A stretch of 49,639 nt of DNA from Pseudomonadota bacterium (GTDB taxonomy: Bacteria; Pseudomonadota; Gammaproteobacteria; Steroidobacterales; Steroidobacteraceae): contig QGVD01000019.1 in NCBI GenBank assembly GCA_003242685.1, positions 1 to 49,639 of the forward strand. The letters run 5' to 3'. The notes beneath the pieces are model-generated. The model saw only the letters and a list, made by a program, of their open reading frames with translations. It had not been told where the DNA came from and ran no database searches. The position numbers and the translations under genes were made by a program. Every line of letters starts with the position of its first letter. The stretch's first letter is position 1. Shown piece by piece: positions 24,189 through 33,224 of this stretch.

Positions 24189-25619
24189 GTGGCGAGCAAC
24201 GCCGTTCTCGGGCCCGACGAGCCGCTTCCGCCGCTGTGCGTCGACGCGGATGGCGCGCTCATCCGCGCGAGTGTTCTCGTCGAGGAGTGTCTCAGGCTCC
24301 TGCGGCAGAACGTGCTGCACGCGTTCTCGATCGCCGCCTGGGCGCTGCGCGGCAGACGCGTGCTCGAGGCGGAAGTCGCGCAGCGCGTTTCTCTGGATCC
24401 GGCGTCGGTGCCGATCAACCGCGAGGTGCTCGAGCTCCTCGAGGCGGCGCACCAGAGCGGCCGGTATCTGGTTCTGTGCACGCGCACCGACCGCGCGTTC
24501 GCGGAGAGACTCGCGCAGCACTTCGGCATATTCGACGAGGTCATCGCGGACGGGCGCGACCGGGATGCGACGCTGCCCGCGCGGACCGAGCTGCTGGTCG
24601 GCCGTTTCGGCGAGCACGGCTTCGATTACGTCTGCGACGCGCGCGCCTGCGGATCCGTTGCGCGGCACGCGCGCGAGACCGTGCTGGTGCCGCACGTCCG
24701 CGGCGAACCGGAGAGCGCACGGGCGTCACGCCTGGCGCGCGCGGCGGGCAGGCTCCGGCCATGGCTGCGTGCGCTGCGCCTGCACCAGTGGTCCAAGAAC
24801 CTGCTGCTCTTCGTGCCGGCCGCGATGGCGCATCGAATCGCGGAGCCGGCTACCGCCGTCACGCTGCTCGCGGCGTTCGTGGCATTCGGCCTGTGCGCGT
24901 CGGCCACGTATCTGATGAACGATCTCCTGGACCTCGACGCCGATCGTGCACACCCGCGCAAGCGCCACCGTCCGTTCGCCTCGGGCGAGCTGCCGGTGCT
25001 CCACGGACTTCTCGTCGCCGCGGGGGCGCTGCTCTTGGGGCTCCTGATCGCGGTGCGCATCGGCGTGCTGTTCACCGCAATTCTCGGCTGCTATGTGCTG
25101 ATCACGCTGTGGTACTCGCTGCGGCTCAAGCGCATGGCGATGGTCGACGTGCTGTGCCTGGCTGGGCTTTACTCCATACGCGTGGTGGCGGGAGGCGCCG
25201 CAGTCGCCATCATGCCGAGCTTCTGGCTGCTCGCGTTCTCGATGTTCCTGTTCCTGAGCCTGGCGATCGCGAAGCGCTACGTGGAGCTTTGCGGCCTGCA
25301 GGAGCGGGGTGAGCTGGCGGCGGCGGGACGGGGCTACTCGGTGGCGGATCTGCCGCTGCTGCTCGCGAGCGGAACCAACGCGGGACTGCTCGCAGTGCTC
25401 GTGCTGGCGCTCTACATCCACGAAGCGTCCCAGGTGCACTACTCGCGCCCGCAGGTGCTGTGGTTCGTCTGTCCGCCGCTCCTCTACTGGATCTCCCGCG
25501 TGTGGCTCAAGACGCACCGCGGGCAGCTTCACGACGATCCCGTCGTGTTCGCGCTCCGGGACCGGCCGAGCGTCCTCACCGGCATCGGCATCTGCGCGCT
25601 CGTCTGGGCAGCGGTCTGA
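24189..25619 (+). CDS. HAD-UbiA fusion: polyprenyl-phosphate phosphoribosyl/prenyl transferase-like protein
   Basis: The 476-residue product starts at a GTG at 24189. Residues ~10-170 are a HAD-like domain; ~185-476 are an UbiA membrane prenyltransferase with NDLLDLDADRAHP at 244-256 (the NDxxDxxxD metal/diphosphate motif), RPFASG and about eight membrane helices. HAD-UbiA fusions resemble a joined decaprenyl-phosphate phosphoribosyltransferase and phosphatase, the first steps to polyprenyl-phosphate arabinose in mycobacteria. The HAD part keeps the first Asp pair (Asp19, Asp21) but has Ala where the usual Thr of DxDGT sits, no Lys in the expected loop, and CDARAC (149-154) in place of GDSxxD. 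It may therefore be catalytically weak or dead. It lies in an operon with the GT-C and flippase genes and ends 15 bases before the converging DUF4175 gene. Confidence 0.85.
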   Translation: MASNAVLGPDEPLPPLCVDADGALIRASVLVEECLRLLRQNVLHAFSIAAWALRGRRVLEAEVAQRVSLDPASVPINREVLELLEAAHQSGRYLVLCTRTDRAFAERLAQHFGIFDEVIADGRDRDATLPARTELLVGRFGEHGFDYVCDARACGSVARHARETVLVPHVRGEPESARASRLARAAGRLRPWLRALRLHQWSKNLLLFVPAAMAHRIAEPATAVTLLAAFVAFGLCASATYLMNDLLDLDADRAHPRKRHRPFASGELPVLHGLLVAAGALLLGLLIAVRIGVLFTAILGCYVLITLWYSLRLKRMAMVDVLCLAGLYSIRVVAGGAAVAIMPSFWLLAFSMFLFLSLAIAKRYVELCGLQERGELAAAGRGYSVADLPLLLASGTNAGLLAVLVLALYIHEASQVHYSRPQVLWFVCPPLLYWISRVWLKTHRGQLHDDPVVFALRDRPSVLTGIGICALVWAAV

Positions 25620-25634
25620 AGGGCAGGGGCGGCT

Positions 25635-28600
25635 TCAGCGTCTGGCACCGAGCCTGCGGTAGTACTCGGCGACCGTCTCACGGTATTGCGGCGAATCGGC
25701 TGCCGGCGTTCCGGCGCGCGTGGCCGCGTCGCCGCGGGCACGCTCCACGGCGCCGAGCGCTGCGAGCTCCACCTGATCGACGAGCGCCAGCATCTTGCCG
25801 TACTCGGATTCCATCGGATCGATGTTGCCCCGACGCAGGCGATCCGCGAGCTGGCGCAGCGCGGCGATATCGGTCGCCGGCATCGCGTCGCGCGGCATGC
25901 GCTCGATCAGCTCGCGAAGCCGCCGTCCGATCTCCTCCGCGCGCTCCCGCAGCGCCTCGGGATCGGCCGGACGCGCCGCATTCGCGGCGAGCGGCGGGTT
26001 CCACGCATCGCGTCTGCCGCGCTCGCCTTCGATGAGGTGACGCGCGTAGTCGCCGTCGTATCCGCCGATGTATCCGCCGTCGATGGCGCTCCAGGCACCA
26101 CCCCAGGTGTCGCCGCCCGGGCCGCCTGTACGCCCGCCGCGAGCCGTCCGCTCGCCGCTCTGTCCGCCCTCGGTGGCTTGCGCGTCCTGCGTTTCACCTT
26201 CGCCCGCCTGCCCTTCGCGGCTGCTTCCGCGCTCGCCGCGTCCCGGCTGGCGCGCCTGTGCCTGCGCCTGCGCCCAGGCGCGCCGCAGCTCGGCGAGCTC
26301 CGCGAGCAGCTCCTCGGGATCGGCTTGAGCCGCGCCGCGTTCCGACCGCTCCGTCTCGGTCGCCGCGACGCGCGCCGCCTGACCGAGCTGCAGCTCGAGC
26401 GATTCGAGAGCCTCCGTGATGAGCGGATCGCGTGCGGCCGGCTCGAGCACACGGCCTCTCTCGAGCTCGAGCGCGCTGCGTGCGAGTCCGCCGCTGACGT
26501 TCCGTTCGCCGAGCTCCGCCGCCGCATTTCCGATCTGCTCGGCCGCCTGAGGCGTGCGCTCGCGGTTCCGCTGCGCGAAGTTGCGCATGTCGCGCTCGAG
26601 CGCCTGCAGCTCGTTCTGCAGCGCCCGTTTCCGCTCGGCGAGTGCCTGCATCCGGTCCCAGTCGAGCGCGCGCAGGCGAGAACGCGAGAGGCGGTTGCCC
26701 TGCGAGTCGGAGAGCCCGGCCTGCGCGAGCGCCGACTGAAGCTCGGATTCACTCTCCCGCTGCTGCTCGAGCAGCCGCTGAGCGCGCGCGGCGAGCTCGT
26801 TGTACTGATTCGCGAGCCCTTCACGCCGGCCGCGTTCCATCTGCTCGGCCGCGCGCCGCAGCCGCTCACTGGCCTCCTGCGCCGAGCGCGACAGCGAGGA
26901 CTGCTGCCCGCCCTGCGCCCCCGCGGTCGCCGATCGCATGGTCTCGAGCGCGCTTTCGACCTGGCTCAGCGCCTCCGCGGCCGGATCTCCGGAGGAGGAA
27001 GATGAGGACTGCTGGCCCTGCCGGCTGCCGGATTGCTGCTGCTGTCTTCCGCTCCGCTGAGCGAGCTCCGCGAGCCTGCGGCGCAGATCCTCCGCCTCAC
27101 GCCGGAGCTGCTCCTGGCGCCAGCGCTGCATCTCCGGCGTCTGCCGGTTGCGCTCGGCTTCACGGGCGAGCCGCTCCTGCCGCTGTGCGAGCTCGCGGAG
27201 CTTACGGATCGCTTCCTCGAGCTCGCGCGAAGAGGACGCATCCGCCGATACTCTCGACTCGGTTTCGTACTGGTTCTTCTCGAGATCCATCTCGAGCTCG
27301 AACATCTCGGCGAGATCGCGACCGGCCTGACTGCCGCCTCCGCCGTCGCGCTGGAATGCGACCTGGATGTCCGTGATCAGCGCCTCGGCACGCAGCAGGT
27401 GCTGGAGCGCCTTCTGCTCGGAGGGAATGGCTTCCTGCAGCCTGATCTCGCCGAGGTCCCGGGCGGCGGGTTCCATCGCCTGCACGGCGAGCTGCAGGTT
27501 CTCGACGAATGCGCGGATGTTCGGATCGGCCGCCGTGAGCGCGCGCGCCTGCGTGCGCTCGATCAGCGTTCGCGCCTGAGCCGCGAGCGTGCCCTGGAGC
27601 TCCGCCAGCATGCGCGCGTTGTCGCCGATGCGCTCGGCCTCACGGCCGCGTGAGGATTCGCGCGCTCGCTGCAGATTCCACGTGGCGAGCAGGATCTCGC
27701 GCTGCCTTTCGGAGATGGCGTTCTCCTGCTCGCCGCCCATTCCTCCACCGCCGCCGCCCTGGGCCTGCGTGAAACGCCGCTCGAAGGGCTGGACCTGGAT
27801 GAGGAAGAGGTCGGACTGTGCCGACTGCCGGCGGTCCCTCGCCACGGCGTAGTACGTGACGATGTCGCCGGGTTTGAGGCGCGGCATGTCACCGGTGTGC
27901 GAAGCGGGCTGCCCCGTTGCGAGCTCCTCGAGACGCAGCAGGGTGTTCGCCTCGACCTCCCTGGCACGCGCGGGGAGCTTCACCACCTGCCATTCGCCGC
28001 CGTTGACGGAGTAGTGCAGCTCGATGCCCTGCACGCGGAAGTCGTCCCGAGCCCGCACGAGCACCGGCACTTCCTCGATACTCGTCGCCCGCCAGTCGCG
28101 CCCGGGCTTCGCGACTTCGATGGTCGGCTTCTCGTCCGCGACCAGTGCGATCTGATGCTCGTCGGTGAGCGGTACCAGCTCGTCGCCGAGCCGCGTGGTG
28201 ATGCGGTACTGTCCCGGCGCATTGACCACCAGAGTCCCGCGGCTGCGCGTGCCGTCGACCTCGAGCGGCGTCGGCGTGCCGTTCACGTCCAGAGCGAGCG
28301 CCTCGAGCGGCTCGCTCGTTTCGATGTCGAACGTGACCTGTGTGCCCGCGACCGCCTCGATGTCCTGCGTCTCGTTCACCGTCCGAGGCGGCAGGCCCGT
28401 CCACTCGGGGAAGTTGTAGGTGAGGCGCACGCGCTCGATGCGCGGAGGATCGGCGACCGTCACGCGATGCTCGGCGCTCTTCGTCGCACCGGCGCTGACG
28501 TAGTAGCTGAAGGGCTCACGGAGCGCGTACAGCGTGAACTCGAAACCGCCGTCCTCGCGCGGCTGCATCGGCGCGCTTTCCCAGCGCTCGGCGCTTTCGA

Positions 28601-29282
28601 AGCGCACGTGAACCGTGAGCTCGCCGGTATCGAAGCCCTTCACCTGCGCGCGGATCGGCAGATCCTGGTTTCTCCGGACCGTCGCGTCGCCGGGCTCCAC
28701 GACGATCTCGCGCACGACGATCTGCTCCGCAGGAAGCGGTACGCCGAGCCAGAGATGCCGGCTGCCGAGTCCCCACGTTCCCGAGCCGACCGCGATCAGG
28801 AATGCGAGCGCGACAAAGCCGGCGCCGGCGATCGCCGCCGGCACGAGCGCATGCTGGCGTGGGAAGAGCTCGTCGACCGGCTCGCGTTCGGCGATCCGGA
28901 GCGCATCCTCGGCCAGCAGGTCGATGAGGGGAGTCTCGAGCCCTTCATCACGCCGCCGCGTCGCCTCCACGTAGGTTTCGATGCGTCCCTGCTGCCCGGG
29001 AAGCCGGCGCTCGAGCGCCTGAGCGCGGAACCGGGCACGGAGCTCGAGAAGGGGACGCCAGAGGAGTGCTGCGGCTGCAGCGAGAAGCACGGCGATCAGC
29101 GTCAGCCGCAGACCGAGGACCCAGCCCGGCGCGAACCCGGTCCGCTTGAGGAACCAGACCGCGGCGAGCGTCAGCAGCAGCGCGGACACGGCCAGCACGG
29201 CGCTCGCGCGAGCGACGGCGATCGCCCGCAGCCGCCGCCGTGCTTCGTCGAGATACCGGTCGAGACGCTCTCGTGCGCTCAT
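25635..29282 (-). CDS. DUF4175 family large membrane-anchored coiled-coil protein
   Basis: A 1215-residue protein, last gene of the MoxR operon. Membrane segments lie near residues 26-46, 54-72 and 148-168, then a large periplasmic Ig-like region (~170-480; e.g. FDIETSEPLEALALDVNG, YYAVARDRRQSAQSD), followed by ~500 residues of Glu/Gln/Arg-rich helix with long coiled coils and a QQQQSGSRQGQQ low-complexity run. The C-terminal part is Gly-rich (GGPGGDTWGGAW) and ends in a helical domain. DUF4175 proteins are found with MoxR, DUF58 and BatA-type genes and have no tested function; a periplasmic scaffold or cargo-binding role is inferred. The ATG at 29282 overlaps the upstream stop by four bases (ATGA). 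Confidence 0.88.
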   Translation of the reverse strand: MSARERLDRYLDEARRRLRAIAVARASAVLAVSALLLTLAAVWFLKRTGFAPGWVLGLRLTLIAVLLAAAAALLWRPLLELRARFRAQALERRLPGQQGRIETYVEATRRRDEGLETPLIDLLAEDALRIAEREPVDELFPRQHALVPAAIAGAGFVALAFLIAVGSGTWGLGSRHLWLGVPLPAEQIVVREIVVEPGDATVRRNQDLPIRAQVKGFDTGELTVHVRFESAERWESAPMQPREDGGFEFTLYALREPFSYYVSAGATKSAEHRVTVADPPRIERVRLTYNFPEWTGLPPRTVNETQDIEAVAGTQVTFDIETSEPLEALALDVNGTPTPLEVDGTRSRGTLVVNAPGQYRITTRLGDELVPLTDEHQIALVADEKPTIEVAKPGRDWRATSIEEVPVLVRARDDFRVQGIELHYSVNGGEWQVVKLPARAREVEANTLLRLEELATGQPASHTGDMPRLKPGDIVTYYAVARDRRQSAQSDLFLIQVQPFERRFTQAQGGGGGGMGGEQENAISERQREILLATWNLQRARESSRGREAERIGDNARMLAELQGTLAAQARTLIERTQARALTAADPNIRAFVENLQLAVQAMEPAARDLGEIRLQEAIPSEQKALQHLLRAEALITDIQVAFQRDGGGGSQAGRDLAEMFELEMDLEKNQYETESRVSADASSSRELEEAIRKLRELAQRQERLAREAERNRQTPEMQRWRQEQLRREAEDLRRRLAELAQRSGRQQQQSGSRQGQQSSSSSSGDPAAEALSQVESALETMRSATAGAQGGQQSSLSRSAQEASERLRRAAEQMERGRREGLANQYNELAARAQRLLEQQRESESELQSALAQAGLSDSQGNRLSRSRLRALDWDRMQALAERKRALQNELQALERDMRNFAQRNRERTPQAAEQIGNAAAELGERNVSGGLARSALELERGRVLEPAARDPLITEALESLELQLGQAARVAATETERSERGAAQADPEELLAELAELRRAWAQAQAQARQPGRGERGSSREGQAGEGETQDAQATEGGQSGERTARGGRTGGPGGDTWGGAWSAIDGGYIGGYDGDYARHLIEGERGRRDAWNPPLAANAARPADPEALRERAEEIGRRLRELIERMPRDAMPATDIAALRQLADRLRRGNIDPMESEYGKMLALVDQVELAALGAVERARGDAATRAGTPAADSPQYRETVAEYYRRLGARR

Positions 29283-31285
29283 GCTGTCCCACCGCGCCGC
29301 ACGTACAGATGAGAGTTGGCCACCAGCGGCTCTATGAAGGCAAGCGTAACCGCAAGAGCGAGCAGCCAGGGCCAGATCGCCTTCATGTCGGAACCCGCGG
29401 ATGCGGCCGCCGGATCGGCCGGTTGGGGTTCAGCCGGCGACTGCAGACGCCGCCAGCGCTCGATGCTCTCGGGCGGCATCCGCGTGAGGTCGGACTCACG
29501 CGCGTCCGGATTCGCCGCGATCCACGTGCTGCGCCCGCCACCGCGGATCTCGTAGAAACCGGCCTTCTCGGCCCTCACGCGCGGCGCAGCACCTGCCAGA
29601 TCGCTCAATGTGAGCACCCGCCGGCCGTCCGGATCGAAGACCTGGGCGCCGCTGCGGCCGCGGGCGTCGGTCGGCAGGACGGCACCGACGACGACGTTGG
29701 GCGAGGCGGCCGCACCCGTCAGATAGCGTGCGGCCTCGCCCACGAAGCGCACGAACACCGGGTGGATCGCCAGGTCGTTCCAGTCGCGGCCGAGCGGCGA
29801 GGTGAGGAGGAGCAGCCGCCCGGCACCTACCCGGTGCTCGACGAGGAGCGGATCGCCGTTCTCGAGCCGGATCAGCACCGAGTCGTCGGCCTGCGGCTCG
29901 ATGGGCACGTGGCGGAAGAACCGCACGCTGCGCCAGCCGCTGGCGTCTCGCAACGCCGCATGGCTTTCCTCCACCGCCGAAACACGGGTGGCCCGGCTGG
30001 ACCCGCGCCGGGCGTCGCGAGCGCCGCTTGCGATGCGGTGCCGGCTCAGGGGCAGAGTCTCGCGCGCGGCGGCGCGCGGGCCCGCTGTCATGAGCACGGT
30101 GCCTCCCGACGCGAGATAGCGTTCGACGGCCCGTTCGGTTTCGCCGCTCAGAATGCCGGCATCCGAGACGATGAGGACCGCGTATTCCGCGAGGGGGCTT
30201 TCGGCGAGGGAAGACACGGCTACGCGCTCGACCGCGAGCCGCGGAGCGGTGAGAGCGCCCACCGCCGCTTCGAAGTATGCCGCGTCGTCACCGGCGCGGT
30301 TCGCCGCGATCACGAGCGCACGCGGCTCGGTGCGCTGGATCACGAGGTGGAAACGATCGTCCGCGGGAAGCGCGTCCTCCGGCTCGAGCGCCACCACGAC
30401 GCGGTATTCGCCGGTCGAGAGCCCGAGTCCCGCGAACGCGAGCCGCTCCTCGCGCGACGGGCCGGGCACGATGCGCTGCCGCCCGCGCTCCTCGCCGTCG
30501 ATCGAGAGGACCACCTCGCGCGGCGGCATCCCGGACGTCAGTCCCCGCACGACGACCTCGAGCACGTCCGAGTTCCGCTCGGACACTGCCGCGGAGGCCA
30601 CGTAGGCGTTGGCGAATTCCGTGTCGCCGACGTCGACCAGAACGAGCTCGCTCCCGCGCGGCGGCTCCAGATCGGCGAACTGCAGCGGAGTAGCCGACTG
30701 CTGAAGATCCGTGATGACGTGCAGACGCTTCGGCAGCGCCTCGCCGCTCGCCCAGTTCTCCGCGCTCGTCATCAGCAGACCGTAGTCGAGCCGTCCGACG
30801 CCGGGCTCGAGGGAGCTCAGCGCCGCACGCAGCTCGTCGGCTGCCTCGGCGTCGACCGGCCCGGCAACGATCCGGATGCGCGCATCCGCCGTCACGAGCA
30901 TGGCGCGATCCGCGGGGCTGAGCCGGTCGATCACGCGCCGCGCCTGCTCGATGGCCCGCTTCCATCGCTCCCCGTGCTGCATCGACAGGGACGTGTCGAG
31001 CACGATCACGTGCAGCATCCCGGGCTGACGCTCGAGGAGCGGCGTGCGCCAGGGGAGCGCCGGCTGCGCGAAAGCGAGGACGATCGCCGCGAGGAGCGCG
31101 ATGCGCAGCGCGAGCAGCAGCAGGTACTGCAGCGCGTGCCTGCGGCTGCGCTGGATCTCGGTCGGCTCGAGCAGCATGAGGGACGCGAAGGGCTGCTTCT
31201 CGCGCGTATCGCGCTGGAAGCGGTGCAGCCACAGCGGCAGACCGATCGCGAGCAGCCCGAGGAGGAAGACAGGTGCGAGCAGCAT
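29279..31285 (-). CDS. BatA-N / vWA membrane protein
   Basis: The 668-residue protein begins with a BatA-type N-terminus: membrane helix LLAPVFLLGLLAIGLPLWLH, then LMLLEPTEIQRSRRHALQYL and a second helix. A von Willebrand A domain follows with MIDAS motif DTSLS at 97-101 (VIVLDTSLSMQHG). The middle and C-terminal parts resemble a glutamine-amidotransferase-like fold (VLIVSDAGILSGETERAVERYLASGGTVL) with a final membrane helix (WPWLLALAVTLAFIEPLVAN). BatA/B proteins work with MoxR ATPases, whose activity the vWA domain is thought to direct toward partner proteins at the membrane. It lies 5 bases after the DUF58 stop and overlaps the DUF4175 start by four bases. Confidence 0.88.
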   Translation of the reverse strand: MLLAPVFLLGLLAIGLPLWLHRFQRDTREKQPFASLMLLEPTEIQRSRRHALQYLLLLALRIALLAAIVLAFAQPALPWRTPLLERQPGMLHVIVLDTSLSMQHGERWKRAIEQARRVIDRLSPADRAMLVTADARIRIVAGPVDAEAADELRAALSSLEPGVGRLDYGLLMTSAENWASGEALPKRLHVITDLQQSATPLQFADLEPPRGSELVLVDVGDTEFANAYVASAAVSERNSDVLEVVVRGLTSGMPPREVVLSIDGEERGRQRIVPGPSREERLAFAGLGLSTGEYRVVVALEPEDALPADDRFHLVIQRTEPRALVIAANRAGDDAAYFEAAVGALTAPRLAVERVAVSSLAESPLAEYAVLIVSDAGILSGETERAVERYLASGGTVLMTAGPRAAARETLPLSRHRIASGARDARRGSSRATRVSAVEESHAALRDASGWRSVRFFRHVPIEPQADDSVLIRLENGDPLLVEHRVGAGRLLLLTSPLGRDWNDLAIHPVFVRFVGEAARYLTGAAASPNVVVGAVLPTDARGRSGAQVFDPDGRRVLTLSDLAGAAPRVRAEKAGFYEIRGGGRSTWIAANPDARESDLTRMPPESIERWRRLQSPAEPQPADPAAASAGSDMKAIWPWLLALAVTLAFIEPLVANSHLYVRRGGTA

Positions 31286-31290
31286 CGCGT

Positions 31291-32190
31291 TCAGCCCTTG
31301 CCCTTGCGGAAGTGCAGGTACGCGCGCAGCGCGCGGTCGAGCGGCTCGTCGGTGCGCACGAGCAGCAGATCGGCTCCGACGCCGGCCGCCGCGCGGCGCA
31401 CGCCCGTGAGATGACTCTCGAGCCGGGTGCGGTATCCCGACCGCAGATACTCCGGCGCGACCGGCATCGTCTGACCCGTCTCCACGTCCTCGAGCAGCAC
31501 CGGTTCGCGGAAGCGCGGCTCGATCTCCGCCGGGTCGAGCACCTGGAAGAACATGATGTCGTGGCCGTGGTAGGCGAGAGGCTGCACGGCGCGAGTCATC
31601 GTCACCGGATCGCAGTAGAGGTCGGACACGACTGCGACCAGGCCGCGGCGCCGCAGATGCTCGCGGAACCGCCTGAAGCAGCCCTCGAGATCCGTGCGCC
31701 GGCCCGCGGTCGTCGCATCCAGCGCGTGCAGGAGGCTGTGCAGAGTGCCGGCCCGGCTCGAGGGCGGACGGTACTGGCGCACGTCGTCGTCGAAGACGAT
31801 GAGCCCCACGGGATCGTGCTGGCGCGTCGCGAGCCAGGCGAGCGCCGCGACCAGGAACTTCGCATACTGGAGCTTGCTCACCGGACCCGACGCGAAGCCC
31901 ATCGACGCGCTCGCATCGAGCAGGATGAAGAGCCGCGTGTTCGTCTCACCCAGATAGCGGCGGATGTACGCGCGCTCGGTGCGCGCGAAGACGTTCCAGT
32001 CGATGAAGCGCGGATCGTCGCCCTCCGTGTAGGCGCGGAACTCGGCGAACTCCTGGCTGAACCCGAACTGCGGCGAGCGGTGCAGCCCGGTGAGGAAGCC
32101 TTCCACCGCCGTGCGCGCGACCAGCTCCAGGTTCGCCAGCCCGGCGAGGATCTCGGGCCTGAGGAGCCGGGTCGCGGAAGGCGTGCTCAC
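31291..32190 (-). CDS. DUF58 family vWA-like protein
   Basis: The 299-residue product starts at a GTG at 32190 overlapping the moxR stop by four bases (GTGA). It contains the DUF58 signature EGDDPRFIDWNVFART and a vWA-like fold with FILLDASASMGF, which keeps the DxSxS metal site. No membrane segment is evident, so it acts in the cytoplasm next to MoxR. DUF58 proteins are near-universal partners of MoxR ATPases and are thought to be adaptors or clients in assembly of enzyme or envelope complexes. The C-terminus reads LDRALRAYLHFRKGKG, typical of the family. Confidence 0.94.
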   Translation of the reverse strand: MSTPSATRLLRPEILAGLANLELVARTAVEGFLTGLHRSPQFGFSQEFAEFRAYTEGDDPRFIDWNVFARTERAYIRRYLGETNTRLFILLDASASMGFASGPVSKLQYAKFLVAALAWLATRQHDPVGLIVFDDDVRQYRPPSSRAGTLHSLLHALDATTAGRRTDLEGCFRRFREHLRRRGLVAVVSDLYCDPVTMTRAVQPLAYHGHDIMFFQVLDPAEIEPRFREPVLLEDVETGQTMPVAPEYLRSGYRTRLESHLTGVRRAAAGVGADLLLVRTDEPLDRALRAYLHFRKGKG

Positions 32191-33224
32191 GCAACCGCTC
32201 CAGATCGGGAGCTCCAGTCGAGGAGCTCGCGCAGCACCTTGTCGACGTCCACGCCGTCGGATTCGGCCTGGTAGTTGGTGATCACGCGATGGCGCAGCAC
32301 GGGCAGCGCGAGTGCCTTCAGGTCCTCCTCCATGACGTGATAACGCCCGGCCATGAGCGCGCGTGCCTTTGCTGCGAGCGTGAGGAACTGGGTCGCGCGC
32401 ACGCTCGCCCCGAAACGCACGTACCGGCGCACGACCTCCGGCGCGCCGGGTTCGCCCGGGCGCGTCGCGCGCACGATGTCAACGGCCCGCCGCTGCACGC
32501 TCTGTGAGACGGGAACCTGCCGCACGAGCCACTGGAACTTCAGGATCTCCTCGGGTCCGGTGCAGGCCTCGACCCTGGGCAGCTCCATGCGGGTCGTGTT
32601 GCGCTCGACGACGGTCAGCTCGTCCTCGGCGCTCAGGTAATCGAGCAGCACGTTGAAGAGAAAGCGGTCGAGCTGCGCTTCCGGCAGCGGATAGGTGCCC
32701 TCGAGCTCGATCGGATTCTGCGTGGCGAGCACGAAGAAGGGCGCTTCCAGCGTGCGCGTGTTGCCGCGCACGGTGACCGAGCGTTCCTGCATCGCCTCGA
32801 GCAGCGCCGCCTGCGTCTTGGGCGGAGTACGGTTGATCTCGTCTGCCAGGACCACGTGCGCGAACAGCGGGCCCGGCACGAAGGTCCAGGTCCGCCGACC
32901 CGTGGTCGGATCTTCCTCGAGAATGTCCGTGCCCGTGACGTCGGTCGGCATGAGGTCGGGCGTGAACTGGATGCGCTTGAACGAAAGGCCCAGCGCGTCC
33001 GCGAGCGTGCGGACCAGCAGCGTCTTCGCGGTGCCCGGCATGCCGGTGATCAGACAATGTCCGCCGACGAGGAGCGTGAGCAGCAGGTGCTCCACGACCT
33101 CGTCCTGACCCACGATGATCTTGCGCACCTCCGACCGGATGGCCGCGATGCGGTCACGGAAGATGGCGACGAGCTCGCGCGCTTCGTCGCCGGCGAGGGA
33201 TTGAGGGACTGCGGCATCGTTCAT
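32187..33224 (-). CDS. moxR: MoxR-family AAA+ ATPase
   Basis: The 345-residue ATPase has Walker A GMPGTAKT at 61-68, Walker B VVLADEINR at 124-132, the sensor stretch FVLATQNPIELEGTYPLPEAQLDRF and the C-terminal lid with RATQFLTLAAKARALMAGR. MoxR proteins are ring-forming chaperone-like ATPases that work with vWA proteins to insert metals or mature complexes. Its start overlaps the upstream TPR gene's stop by four bases (ATGA), and its stop overlaps the DUF58 start, so all three are translationally coupled. The adjacent DUF58, BatA-like and second vWA proteins are its probable partners. The exact client is unknown. Confidence 0.96.
   Translation of the reverse strand: MNDAAVPQSLAGDEARELVAIFRDRIAAIRSEVRKIIVGQDEVVEHLLLTLLVGGHCLITGMPGTAKTLLVRTLADALGLSFKRIQFTPDLMPTDVTGTDILEEDPTTGRRTWTFVPGPLFAHVVLADEINRTPPKTQAALLEAMQERSVTVRGNTRTLEAPFFVLATQNPIELEGTYPLPEAQLDRFLFNVLLDYLSAEDELTVVERNTTRMELPRVEACTGPEEILKFQWLVRQVPVSQSVQRRAVDIVRATRPGEPGAPEVVRRYVRFGASVRATQFLTLAAKARALMAGRYHVMEEDLKALALPVLRHRVITNYQAESDGVDVDKVLRELLDWSSRSGAVA

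Noticed and set aside
26990..27060. Gln/Ser-rich repeat tract in the DUF4175 gene as a possible DNA repeat or frameshift site
   Set aside because: The reading frame is intact on both sides and the low-complexity run suits a linker in a coiled-coil protein.
29240..31414. A 724-codon plus-strand open frame
   Set aside because: It mirrors the BatA-vWA gene on the other strand and shows only biased composition.
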